A DNA stretch of 64,000 nt from Mayamaea pseudoterrestris. Lineage: Eukaryota; Bacillariophyta; Bacillariophyceae; Sellaphorales; Sellaphoraceae. Shown here one piece after another: positions 48,032 to 58,960 of this stretch. The DNA is taken from positions 372,001-436,000 of the forward strand of contig BROI01000004.1 of the NCBI GenBank assembly GCA_027923505.1, given 5' to 3'. The translations under genes and the position numbers were made by a program. The notes under the pieces were generated by a model. It worked only from the letters and a program-made list of their open reading frames with translations, did not search any database and was not told the origin of the DNA. Position 1 is the stretch's first letter; each line of letters begins with the position of its first letter.

Positions 48032-49426
48032 CTATTCATCTTCTACTAGAACAGTTCTTGTCAGGTCGTAAGCACTTAGCACACCACCTCGCTTGACATA
48101 ATCATTGTATTCTTTTAATCGTCGCTCCAGCAAGGTTGATCGATCACCAGCCTTGTCAACATCATCCACCATTGTAATTCCCTTGTATGGAAACTGCGGT
48201 TTTCGCGGCGGCATTCCTTGGACAATGCCCAAGTGCAGTTCCATCGCTGTGAGCAATTTATCACTTGGCGCCTCGAATACTTCAGTTCCGTCCGCAAACT
48301 TTCGATTGCGGTATTTGCCCACTCGTCGATAATTCTTGTTTGGCAAGTGCAGAACTGTCAAGGCGCCAAACTTGTCTCGAGGTATCACTTGTTGAACGTT
48401 GCAGTGTCGGTTGCCGTACAGCATTTGACTACTCATCCAAACGCGCTGCGTTCCTTCGGTTGGCTGCGCGCCCACCCCTGGTCGGTCTCGTACTCGATCG
48501 AACTCACAATGGGGACGATCCTTCCATGCCAGTAGCAACTCGCGCGTCGCCAAATACATTCCTTGATGATGATTTTTCATGGTAACGTAGCGTTCTTGTA
48601 TATCAAATGGGCGTTGTTCCAGTGGCACGACGCAGTTTGGAACGACGGGCCGCTCAAAGTTGGAATGCTCCCAATAAACACGAGTAACATTCATAGTGGC
48701 GTGGCGCGTATTGTCATCAATGACAACGTTTGCTGGATAATTGTACTCATAGCGGACAATGCCAACATTGAAATCGGATGGTTTGGCATCCTCTGAGTCT
48801 GCAAGGATTCGTTCAACACGCTTCGTTTCCTTCACATACGTTGCAACGACGGATGGAGTTAATCGAATATCGTCCTCAGAGTAAATAAACAAGTCGTAAT
48901 CGTGAATGTTGTCGTAAAAAAGCTTGCGATGACAGTCCACTAGATGCAGTCGAAGCGACTTGTTCTTCAAAACAATATACAGCTGAAAGTTTTCGCATGT
49001 CAATCGGGTATTCCAAAGGTCAATAAGAGTGACTGGATATGGAACAGTTGCATGTATTTCAACATGAACAATGGCGCCAGCCGTACACAAGTCATGGTAG
49101 CCGTCTATGACTTCCTCCAGATGTGGTATCTGACTAAAGTCAAAGGCTGCTATGGCGACGAGAACTCGCAGTCCTTGTAGAACACTGCCACTCGAGGATA
49201 ACACATGTTGCGATATTGGATTGTCGAGAGAGATTTTATCGATTGCATTTGCTACGGACTGCTCCTGCCTTTGAGGAGGCTGCTCTGAATGCGATGCAAA
49301 CCAAAAGGTACTCGCCACCTTGACGTTGAGAACCAAGGTGGCCGACAAGAGACAGCCGAGGACGAATGATATAATGGGTATCACGAAAGAGATTGACGCT
49401 TCTTTCTTTGGTCCATTGTAGCGCAT
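48032..49426 (-). CDS. Type II membrane glycosyltransferase-like protein
   Basis: Single exon, 464 residues from the ATG at 49426, the first in the frame. A short basic N-terminus (MRYNGPKKEAS) precedes one membrane anchor at about residues 14-36 (ISFVIPIISFVLGCLLSATL), the type II layout of Golgi enzymes. The lumenal part begins VLVAIAAFDFSQIPHLEEVI and has a DXD-like acidic site in YDLFIYSEDDIRLTPSVVAT, typical of GT-A folds binding nucleotide-sugar through a metal. A second block (YVTMKNHHQGMYLATRELLL) is likely acceptor-side. One sequon (NVT) is present. I cannot place it in a CAZy family or name a sugar. It is divergent from the VWA gene across a large palindrome. Confidence 0.65.
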   Translation of the reverse strand: MRYNGPKKEASISFVIPIISFVLGCLLSATLVLNVKVASTFWFASHSEQPPQRQEQSVANAIDKISLDNPISQHVLSSSGSVLQGLRVLVAIAAFDFSQIPHLEEVIDGYHDLCTAGAIVHVEIHATVPYPVTLIDLWNTRLTCENFQLYIVLKNKSLRLHLVDCHRKLFYDNIHDYDLFIYSEDDIRLTPSVVATYVKETKRVERILADSEDAKPSDFNVGIVRYEYNYPANVVIDDNTRHATMNVTRVYWEHSNFERPVVPNCVVPLEQRPFDIQERYVTMKNHHQGMYLATRELLLAWKDRPHCEFDRVRDRPGVGAQPTEGTQRVWMSSQMLYGNRHCNVQQVIPRDKFGALTVLHLPNKNYRRVGKYRNRKFADGTEVFEAPSDKLLTAMELHLGIVQGMPPRKPQFPYKGITMVDDVDKAGDRSTLLERRLKEYNDYVKRGGVLSAYDLTRTVLVEDE

Positions 49427-49537
49427 TCTTGCTTGCGTATGAGCGTTTGTCGGTAACTCATTACAGTATGTATATCTATTGCTCTTGTCGTGCAAGCACG
49501 TCGCCACGTCGTCCAAGCAACGTGAAGGCCATGGTTC

Positions 49538-49958
49538 GAAACGAGTGCCAGTGAAACCAAGTAACGAGGCAATAGTATGAAACGGGTGCCAGTGTCAATT
49601 ACGTCACAAGGCAATAGTATAAAACGGGTGCCAGTGAAAACTGCGTAATAAGGCAATAGTATGAAACGAGTGCCAGTGAAAACTGCGTCTTAAGGCAATA
49701 GTATGAAACGAGTGCCAGTGAAAACTGCGTCACAAGGCAATAATATGAAACGAGTGCCATTGTCAAAGCAGTTTTCACTGGCACCCGTTTATTACTATTG
49801 CCTTGTGACGCAGTTTTCACTGGCACCCGTTTCATACTATTGCCTTGTGACGTAATTGACACTGGCACCCGTTTCTTACTATTGCCTTGTGACGTAATTG
49901 ACACTGGCACTCGTTTCGTACTATTGCCTCATTACTTGGTTTCACTGGCACTCGTTTC
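49538..49958. repeat. Palindromic repeat cluster C: 421-bp inverted array of 42-bp units
   Basis: The left arm has five units of 41-42 bp starting at 49539, 49580, 49622, 49664 and 49706, plus a partial one at 49748. Each is AAACGRGTGCCAGTGAAAACTGCGTCACAAGGCAATAGTATG with changes. The right arm has units of the same sequence in the opposite direction, ending at 49790, 49832, 49874, 49916 and 49957. Variant units pair in mirror order: the outermost of each arm carries ACCAAGTAAYGAGGCAATAGTA, the next carries GTGTCAATTACGTCACAAGG. The whole is therefore one long imperfect hairpin, not two independent arrays. It lies between the divergent glycosyltransferase-like and VWA genes. Function unknown; foldback element or hairpin-RNA source are options. 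Confidence 0.92.
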
Positions 49959-50118
49959 TGGCAGGGGACCAATGTGACGAGAAAGACCATCATGTCGCCT
50001 ATTTCGTCTTGCCGCGTCTGTTGACAGAAAGTCTTGCAAGGAAACAAAATGGACAGTCAAACAGCAAGCTATGAGACGTAAAGGGTTGGTTTTATAGCCG
50101 AGTCTAGCAATTAGCACC

Positions 50119-52944
50119 ATGAAGCGACAAAGGCCATGGACTCATGCACGCATGATTGCCTGGTCAATCGTGTCAATCTTCTTATGTCAAACGTTACAAT
50201 TCGCTTCAGCTCAGTCGACGACAGCTTCAAATGCAACCATCATTAGTACTTGCGAATCCGGAACAAACTCTGTCACTCTCAGGGTTCCAACCACAACGAC
50301 GCAGGATCAAGTGGACGTGTTCTTTCTCTTTGACGACACTGGCACCTTCATTTCGGCCTCGTCCACCGTCGCGCGTACCTTTGGCACTATCATTAACAAT
50401 TTGATTGTTTCCTATCCAAGTGTTTCATGGGGCTATGGTGTTGGCAAATTCGAAGATTTTGGAGGCATTGGACTTGACTATGATTCCGGTATATCTTCTG
50501 ATCGGCCATTCATATTGAATCAACCAATCATAGATTTTGATACGGCTGGAAGTCAAGACAATCTAGAAACTATTGTGCAGGACGCTCTGAATGTTCGATC
50601 ACTAGGAAACGGCGGAGATTTACCGGAGAGCGGCATTGAAGCCTTGTACCAAGTCGCTGTTGGCAGCGGGTTCGATGGCAACGGCGATGGAACATTGACT
50701 GGTATCGACGGCTCGCAGATTGCGGGCGCAGCCTCCACGCAGAGTGCAGCCGATGCAAGTGGAGACGTTCCGCCCTTTAGTTCGTTGGATGCGTCCGTGC
50801 TGGCGGCGGGAAGCATTGGAGGTGCTGGCTTTCGACCCAACGCGCTCAAGTTGGTGATTATTGCCACTGACATTTGCTCGGCCAGTGCGTTTTCCAATGT
50901 GTCTGGTGTTCCAGAGTCTGTCACTTCAATCTTTAGTAGTGTGCCTGCCAGTGACTTTGCTTGCGCGGCTGATGTCCGCTTTGGCGTGGTTGGAACTGCA
51001 AAGACTAAGGCGGAAAGTACGGCGGCAAGATCGATTGTTCCTCTGGGCGCTCACACGGTTGACGAGACGGTAGCAGCGCTTGTTTCGGCCGGCATCCAGG
51101 TCATAGGACTAGTGACGGAATCTGGAGCGCTTCCGGCTGGACAAGGCCCAAGCAATTTGCCTGCCGCGTATATATCGGCAATGGCCCGACTGACTGGCGC
51201 AATTGATTCGACTGGCAATCCCCTCGTTTACCAAATTACGCCGGACGACTTAGATGGAATGGTTTCAGCCATTACTTCGGCGGTGACGTTATCCTTGTCA
51301 GATCCTTTGAATGTGACGCTTTTACCAAATGGCTGTGACTCCATTGCCGGGTTGACGTACACTATCTCGCCAGACCCGGCGGAAAATATACAGCCTGGCT
51401 TGAACGTAACATTTGATGTGACGGTAACCATTGACCCAGCGATCGCTCGTGGAGATTGCCAATTGTCTTTTGCCAACTCTGACACAGGCGACGCTTTGAC
51501 TCCAGAACCAATAGAGCTCTCTGTTTGCGCCGACGTTTCGGCGGCACCGAGCCTCTCCCCATCCATCATACCTACGACACCGCTACCTAGTCAAATGCCC
51601 TCAATCACGCCAACTGCTGTTTCAGCGTTGCCTAGCTTTCTACCGTCAGCTAGTCCTACCGTGCCAGCAACGGGCAGACCGACTGTAACATTCGGTTCGC
51701 CAACAGGTACGTTTTAAGCTTTTCACTCGACCAAGTATGCTGCGTAGAACTCACCCTCTTAACATAATTCGAGTTCAGACACACCTTCAAAATCACCTAG
51801 CGTTCAACCAGCTTCAGTTACTGGTGCGCCATCGTTGCCGAGTTCACCGACGAGTAAGCAACTGAAAACTCGACAAACGTGTCCACGCTAGCATCCGCAT
51901 CTCTAATAATCACTTCATTTTCTATTCTACTTTGTAGCCGCACCGTCGACTACGCCGACAACGACTCAAATGACCCGTCGGCCGAGCAGCTCGCCAATCT
52001 CGCGACCAAAAATGGGAACAATGACGACGCCTCGGCCAACTTTGCCACCGTCGCCCCAACCAAAGATGAACATGGCAACAACCAACCGGCCGACGATGTT
52101 AATGGTGACAAGTAAGTATCCCAGGGCTTGTGCTTTTTACTATCTGCAGATAACTGATTGGGCATGAACTCATTCTTTTTCGTTCATTTGACAGCGACTC
52201 CAACCGTCTCTGCTGCTCCAACTGAGAGTCTTAGTCAAGGGACGGGCATCATATCACTTTTCGGTCGAACGACTGGGTACGTTTACTTAACGAGTCTATA
52301 TCGCAGGTCTTACATGAGACGGCACTAACAAAGATATTCTATATTTACCTTTCATTAATAGGGCCCTGTTTACTCGTGGCGACGGTCTCGTCTTGGCCAC
52401 AATCCCTCGTGGCAATAACATGGTTCAAATGAACCAGTCGCTAGGCATGCGTGGACAAGGAATGAGAGGCGTAAAGATGGGATTTGACAATGGCTTTAGC
52501 ATGCGTGGAGGAAAAAGTGGGAGCAAGGGCTTGAAAGGCGGCGATGGTGGAAATAGTGCTATGGGCGGCAAGAGACACGCGAGCAACGTGAGTCATCAAA
52601 AGTCCAGCAAGACTTATTATCAAGCTACCAAAGGAGCCAAAGGGTATGGTCGCGCGATTAAGGGTGGCCAAGGCCGCACGAGCAAGGGTAGTCAGAAGGT
52701 GGGTGGAATATTTGGTCGAACAAACGACGATGGAGTTGATCTTACAAGCAATATGAAAAGGATGCGTATGACCATGCGCATGAATCTTCCCGGCATGAAA
52801 CGGAGACAAGGCGCTGCAGCTGCATCAGCCGCTGTATCGGAGGAAGGAAGGATTGTTTTTGTTTCGGATGACGACGAGAGCGACATCGGTCAACTCAAGA
52901 CCAGGTTTAGCGGAACGCTGATAGGGTACCAAGCATTCACATGA
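50119..52944 (+). CDS. Secreted VWA-like protein with Pro/Ser linker and Lys/Gly/Ser-rich basic tail
   Basis: Five exons (50119-51706, 51779-51853, 51938-52111, 52195-52276, 52362-52944) join in frame to 833 residues. A signal peptide (MIAWSIVSIFLCQTLQFASA) opens the protein. Residues about 65-400 resemble a von Willebrand A / integrin-beta I domain: VDVFFLFDDTGTFISASS at the metal site, NALKLVIIATDICSA later, with an inserted Ca-loop-like DGNGDGTLTGID. A beta-sandwich region follows (LNVTFDVTVTIDPAIARG). The four short 3' exons encode a Pro/Ser/Thr linker (PSLSPSIIPTTPLPSQMPSI), then a basic tail with KSGSKGLKGGDGGNSAMGGK and KGAKGYGRAIKGGQGRTSKG. It suggests a wall, adhesion or silica-associated protein, an inference from composition. 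There is no membrane anchor. Confidence 0.82.
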
Positions 52945-53280
52945 CTCATGAGTATTATAGTTATAGTAAGTTGATTGACTCATGAGAGTTTTAGTTATAT
53001 ACTACGTAAGTTGTTTGCGCGTCGGATGCCTGAAGTTCGTAGCTAAACGGAGAGGCCAGTTGCGCAAACAAGAAGTGCTGTTAGCGATTTTAGTAATGGT
53101 GCGACTAGTGTCGTTGACCAAACGAAACGAAACGCATCCGTTCATCCTTCGTCGTCTACTTTCCATCACTCGCCTTGACTTCATACAGCTGCTTTTACAA
53201 TTGTTGAACATGATAATAAAGCGACTCACCGTATAGACAGATATATTTTTGGCTTTAAAGCTCTCATTTCATCGTCTGAA
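52945..53280. other. Short gap between two same-strand genes
   Basis: 336 bases. Two imperfect direct repeats are seen at about 52942-52968 and 52975-53002 (GACTCATGAG.RTTTTAGTTATA type). No gene is supported; short frames here lack family features. Confidence 0.4.
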
Positions 53281-54768
53281 ATGAGCACTACGCCGCCTCG
53301 TCGGACGCCCTTGCACCGACGCATTCCATTTCCAGTCACAATTGAAGTGAACAATCTACTTCCACTTGAATCAACGCCATTGAAATGGGCTCGACACGAG
53401 CATTCAATCAGTCTGATTCAATTCATTCATTTAGAAATTGTTGTGAATGAGAACCAGGTCGTCTACGAGTGCCGATTTCCTCGACGAACGACGCATCCGT
53501 CATGGAAACACTTGAACGAATACATTCCTGTCAATGAGCTTTCCACGGAAGACTACGAAACAATGGAAGCGAGACTGTTAATAGAATCGCCTGCTTCATC
53601 ATCCGATTCAGACCGTATCTTACTGATGCAAATACCGATCCATCCAAGCAAACTATCGAGGATAGCATCATCATTTTCCACCGAAATTGACCAAACACTT
53701 CCATTGAATGCTTTTATAATCACCTTTTCTGACGATTCAATCCGCGTTCCCCCAAAACTATACAATATCCTTGTTGAACGAAACCTTGTTCAGACACAAG
53801 TATCCGAAAGGGTGAATGAATTTAGTCGCTTTCGCGACGATGCCTTTGTCGCACTCGACCAAGTGTCCACGCCCGAGCGACGACAATTTATGGAGCGGAG
53901 TCTTTTGGACGATCCCTTTCTCGCTCGCAATGGACTTTTCGCTCCCTCAACATATAATGTCGATGATAGTGATAAGGACGACGACAATTCGGTCTCTTGT
54001 GAACAACGCGATATGAATGGCAATGGCAAAGTCATTCATCCGTTTGCTAGTACCCCATCCTTGGACGACGACGAAGATCCAATAATTCATGACGATGGTT
54101 ATAATTCATTAAGGGAGCAACAACTTTTGGTGCGTCTAATTGAACGGGAATCCATTGCGCTCGAACAGGATTATGCTGCCATTGTCGTGCAGGGAAGGGA
54201 GTCGCTGGAACATTGTCAACGGTGCATTGCCGATGCGCGCAAGCAGACGGAGCAAGTTGTTCACGACACGGTCAAGCTACGGAGTGACTCGCAGCGGACA
54301 AGTTTTTTGTTGGATGTTCAACGAATACGACTTTTTCGGGAGCTGCGTAACATTTATCCCATTTCACTTGTCTTTACCACCGACCAACGCTATAAAATTC
54401 GCGACTTGGAGATTCCCAACGAATTACTATCGGGAAGCGGCAGCTTGTCAGTTCCCGACGATGAATGCTTTGCCGCGCTCGGCCACTTAAGCCACCTGTT
54501 AATTATGATGGGCAAATACTTGACAGTAAACTATCGTTATCGCATGTACTATCAGGCGTCGCGATCGGCAATACAAAATGATCGATCCAAAGTGTTTCCA
54601 TTGTTCATGGGCCGGAACATTGAACGCGACCAGTTCGAGCTCGGGGTACGTTTGCTAAGCTGTAATGTGGATTTTTTGGTACAAGTGCGGAACATTCGCG
54701 TATCACCAAAGCTACATATACTAGGCAAGGTTAAAAGAATATACGAGCACGTGATTGATGGGTTTTAA
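53281..54768 (+). CDS. UVRAG/VPS38-like subunit of the class III PI3-kinase complex II
   Basis: Single exon, 495 residues. The first 170 residues fit a C2-like domain (beta-rich, with PVTIEVNNLLPL and FIITFSDDSIRV). A central helical region (EQDYAAIVVQGRESLEHCQR, IADARKQTEQVVHDTVKLRS) is the coiled coil that pairs with Beclin 1/VPS30. The C-terminal BARA2-like block is the best family mark: DDECFAALGHLSHLLIMMGK, then YLTVNYRYRMYYQASRSAIQ and FPLFMGRNIERDQFELGVRL. UVRAG complexes make PI3P on endosomes and act in autophagosome maturation. It is convergent with VAC14, another phosphoinositide regulator, with 25 bp between stops. Confidence 0.82.
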   Translation: MSTTPPRRTPLHRRIPFPVTIEVNNLLPLESTPLKWARHEHSISLIQFIHLEIVVNENQVVYECRFPRRTTHPSWKHLNEYIPVNELSTEDYETMEARLLIESPASSSDSDRILLMQIPIHPSKLSRIASSFSTEIDQTLPLNAFIITFSDDSIRVPPKLYNILVERNLVQTQVSERVNEFSRFRDDAFVALDQVSTPERRQFMERSLLDDPFLARNGLFAPSTYNVDDSDKDDDNSVSCEQRDMNGNGKVIHPFASTPSLDDDEDPIIHDDGYNSLREQQLLVRLIERESIALEQDYAAIVVQGRESLEHCQRCIADARKQTEQVVHDTVKLRSDSQRTSFLLDVQRIRLFRELRNIYPISLVFTTDQRYKIRDLEIPNELLSGSGSLSVPDDECFAALGHLSHLLIMMGKYLTVNYRYRMYYQASRSAIQNDRSKVFPLFMGRNIERDQFELGVRLLSCNVDFLVQVRNIRVSPKLHILGKVKRIYEHVIDGF

Positions 54769-54793
54769 CAATAGAGACTATTACAAGCAACGA

Positions 54794-57700
54794 CTATAGA
54801 GTAGACTGCTCTTGTTCCCAATAGTCCTTCCAAGCAGGTTCAATTATAGGTTCAGTAGCAATAATTTCCTCATCGTCATCATCTCCCCCTTCGGCTGACG
54901 GTGAGCTGGGATTACCTTCCACAATACTCGCAAGATCATCATAACCTTCCGACACTTGCTCGACCGAAAATGATCGACGCTCTGCCTTGTCTCGGCGGTA
55001 AGTTTCACGTGCTTCGTCAGCTGCTTCATGGGACGAGTATCCAAGCCATTCATGTCGACCAGTGCCATTCATTGCGTCATCAACCGGCAACGCAGGAACT
55101 TCGAGACTCTCTGCCCGGATGGTATCCCATGCAGCAGCACAATGCAGCGCTCGAACCTGCAAGACACGGTCGAAGAAGGGATTAACGTCCTCCTTCACCA
55201 CCATCTGCTTTTTCTTGCTTTCCATCAATTGTTCCGCGGCAATCGCACTCTGTCGAAATCGAGAGACGCTCATGAGCCGATCCTTCAGCACAACGTAGCA
55301 TGTGGATTGCGGTAAAACCATGAGAAGTGACTTGAGTGTCTGAAATAGCATAAATCCGCTCCCTTCAGTAGTGGGGTCGCTATCGTTTTCCAGCATCCGG
55401 ATATGGAGATGCCGAAATAACGGCCGCTCCAGCATTTCTACTAACCGGTCAATTTCCAGGAAAAAGACTAGGTTACAATCCAAAGGATTCAGCCGATTTA
55501 TAAACATGTGCGATGTACGGTAGGCCCCTACCCAGAAGCACAGAGTTAATGTACTGGCGAGGTTGTGCGAGAATGTATGGAGAAGAATATGGAAGAGCCT
55601 TGAGCGCTGCCGGTCCCGTTCACTATGCGTATGATAGCAAATGCAGTCTTTCAGAGTCGTGCGCAATGGCTTTGCTTCATTTGTGTTTAACAACACGTGG
55701 CTCAGATGTCGTACGAACGAGGATGCAAATTTTAGACGCTTTGTCGAAGGTACACCTCGCAGCATGAAACGGTCGATTTCGACAGCAAATGACACAAAGA
55801 CAAACTCAGGGGGCTGCATCTTGCACATGTATGTGAGCAGTTTCGACAGGTCACCAACCAGCTCTTCGTTGTAGGTATGAAGCTGAACTAGAGCAAAATA
55901 TACCTCTCGATTGCGCGAAAACATCTTTTGATGGGAGGGCTGAATAATGTTTAACGCATAAGAGACGCATTGTTCAGTCATTGGAAATTGAGGCGCCTCT
56001 GTATCATCTGAACTGTCGGATAACCATGCAGGATGTGTGGAAATTGGAGTTGGATTTGTTCGCATATTCTCACTGTCTTCTCCCTCTACTGGGATTGTAA
56101 TAATGGCAAGAACTTCAAGACTTTTATGGACAATCGTTTCTGGCGGTCGATCCATTAGCTGATGAATGATGGCGATCACAAACTCCCCAGCGAACTAAAC
56201 GGCAACGACTGACAATTTGAGATCATAAAGGCTGAGGCAGAATACTCCATTATGCTAAACTCATCACTTACCTCGGCCTTTATCGCAACAGGAACCACAC
56301 TTTCATACAAAACAATAATCCATTGTAAAGTACATAGCCTCGATAAGATCATTGACTCGTCACTTCGAGTGACTTCGTCTTTGCTGGCATTAAACCAGCC
56401 AGGACTTTCGATGCCTGTCCCGTCTTGTACAACGTCCATCCTGTATGGCACACGATCCACAGCAGGCGGATGACGCGCGGCTAGTCCATCAGGCGAGTCC
56501 AATTCGTCTCGCAAAGCAGCAATGAAACCGTCAAGCAGTGGCACATAGCTCGGACCATCTCGGCGAACGGCAACTTGGAGAGTCTGGTTAGTCTGCTCTG
56601 CGAGTGCCCGTGTGCTTTGGTCGGGCAGGAATAAGTCTTTTGACGATCCGTTAGGTTGAAAATCATCTCCAATACTTAAAAAGATCCCAGGTAGCATGTT
56701 CGGCAAAGCGTTCCTGATAGATGTTGCTGCACCAGATAGATGACCACCGGCCTTGAAAACATCCACTGCAGGAATTGCTCCGGCATCATTCTCGCTAGAT
56801 TGTGGAGCATTGCTTGGAGTGTCCAAATGCGTTTTCACAATGCGCGACATCCAATACATGGCCACCTTTCGTACACATGGATCAGGGTGTTCCATTGTAG
56901 TTACAAGCGACTGCAGAACCTGGTCGAAATCCACTCCAACTGACTTGGTGCTATCATCGGCACCGGGCGCCTCGTTGACCAGCAATTTGGGGAGCACAGA
57001 ACGAAGAAAGGCAAGAGCCGCCTGCCGAATATCCTGTGATGGATCCCCGACCATGTCAAGAATGCCGCCCAGGAACAAGTGTAGAAATTCGAGAATTGGC
57101 GACGACACGAGCTTTTCGTTCAGTTCCTGTAACCAAGTCAGAGTCAGTCGTTTGGTAGCCTTGTTTCGCATGTGTACGAATCGAGCAAAGACTGGAATGC
57201 AATCCTCGGCCGAGAAGCCTTCCGATCCTTGGATCATGGCCTTGACAATAACTTCCTTCATTTTCTTGTCGAGTAGCTCGGCGCCTGATCGCACGTCCAC
57301 ATCCACATCAGCATACAGCGATCGCAGAATCTCGAAGAGAATGAAGAAATGCTGGACAGCCATGCTGGGCATGACCTTGACCACGTTAAATAAGGACTCC
57401 GTTGCGTAGTAGCGGACGCGCTGACTATGACACTGGCAGCAATGCACCACGCTTGCCAAAATCAAGTCGCGACACTCGGACACGAGCGGGTCCGTGTCTT
57501 TTGCCTTCTTCAATCCAATTGCACAGGCTGCAAGCGCCACGACACCTCCTTTGCGAGCATCCTCGTTTAAAGATCGAACATAGTCGTCCGATAGGAGTAA
57601 CAGTATCGCTCGTATTCGTCCAAGTTCGTTCTGCTGTACCAGCGACCGCACCACCTTCTCAATCTCCATGGCGGCTAATCGCCGTCGTTCATACCGCTTG

Positions 57701-58779
57701 TGCGCCAGGCTCACCAAAACAGCCGGACTAATACTTTGCTGCGAACTTCGTTTAAGCGATTCGCGCGACTCTCGAATCATGGGATCATCCTCGTCGTCAT
57801 CATCATCTACATCAGCAATGGTAGTGTCGGCAGCTGCTAGCTTCATCATGTCGCTATCAAAGCCCATGAAGGATGACTCAATCTTTTGTCGCATCGTCAT
57901 GAGCACATCCGGCAGGACGCCACTGGAGACGTCCGAATCATCGGGATGTGGTCTCTGCTGACCCGTGATGCTACTAGCAATGCTGGATCCGGATGAAATG
58001 TGTTGATTGTTCGGGTATCGATGATTGCTGCTTGCGTTAGTGCCATCGCTTGACGGTATCACCTTTCGACCATTCGCATCGGCAGTTGCAGTGCCAACCG
58101 AGACCTCCGACGAGTAAGATTTGCTGTTGTTTTGAGTTGCATGATGCACTGGCGGTAAGAATTGTTCTCCTGCTGTTGCTCCTCCTCCAGCCGATGACGA
58201 CGTTCCGGAGGATGCTTGGCGCGCAACGTCACCAGCATCTAGACTCACGCTAGGCGTCGTGAAAAATTCTGCAGCAGCCTTGCCTTCGGAATGCTTGCCC
58301 GTCTGCAACGCCTTGTCCCATTCCGACTGGCCAGTTTGACTCGAGTGTGAGGGAAGTTGAACCTTGTCGGCTTCGTCCTCCGAGTCTGAGCTAAAGTATG
58401 CAACGCCATCTGGATCATTAGCTTCATCCAAAGTCCCATCTCCCTTTTCGTCAAGTAAGCTCATATTGGCTTTGTTCATTTCAGCAGTTTCTTGTAGATC
58501 GGATGCGTCCTCATCCATGACGATCGGAACTGCAGCAGCAGCAGTCGATGCACTAACAGCATCATCAAAGTCAACTGCATCATCATCAAGCAATTCTCCT
58601 ATACCCGAAGTGACTTCAATCGACTCGGTCGTCTCAATGTCGTGTATGACAGTCTCCATGGTGCCGAACTTGAGCTCATTCGTAGACGCAGCTTCCATCG
58701 GTTGACCACCATGGCGCATCGCTCGATTTATAGGCCATGTCGTAGAGGTACTCCAATCGGCGAAGTATCGCTGCGACAT
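54794..58779 (-). CDS. VAC14: VAC14 scaffold of the PIKfyve/FAB1 lipid-kinase complex
   Basis: Two exons (58779-56272 and 56182-54794) give 1298 residues. The frame stays open upstream to 58824 but 58779 is the first ATG. The first 350 residues are low-complexity, acidic and Ser-rich, absent from animal VAC14 (782 residues). The HEAT-repeat core begins near residue 365: LAHKRYERRRLAAMEIEKVV, then LLSDDYVRSLNEDARKGGVV, FVHMRNKATKRLTLTWLQEL and PDPCVRKVAMYWMSRIVKTH. Exon 2 continues the helices (VIAIIHQLMDRPPETIVHKS) and includes the conserved C-terminal domain (FWVGAYRTSHMFINRLNPLD). VAC14 holds FAB1 and FIG4 to make PI(3,5)P2 on endosomes and vacuoles. Divergent from CSN5 with a 181-bp gap. 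Confidence 0.9.
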
Positions 58780-58960
58780 TGCAAAGAAGGATCCACCTTG
58801 CGATTTTCTTTCGCCGTCGTGCACTCGAAGCGGAGCTATTACTGCATCATTTTACCTTCTCAACGGGTCGATTAGAGGACTTTCCGAGTAATTTTGTTTT
58901 AAGCAAAAGTTTGCCGCTTAATAACTTGCTGATTTGGTCTCGATACTCCATTCACCAGCC

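Noticed and set aside
49599-49910. Minus-strand frame with repeated RVPVKTASQGN-like peptides
   Set aside because: It is a translation of the 42-bp palindromic array; the other strand gives a similar product.
49538-49958. CRISPR-like array
   Set aside because: The units are contiguous, 42 bp, without unique spacers, and turn into inverted copies; the genome is eukaryotic.
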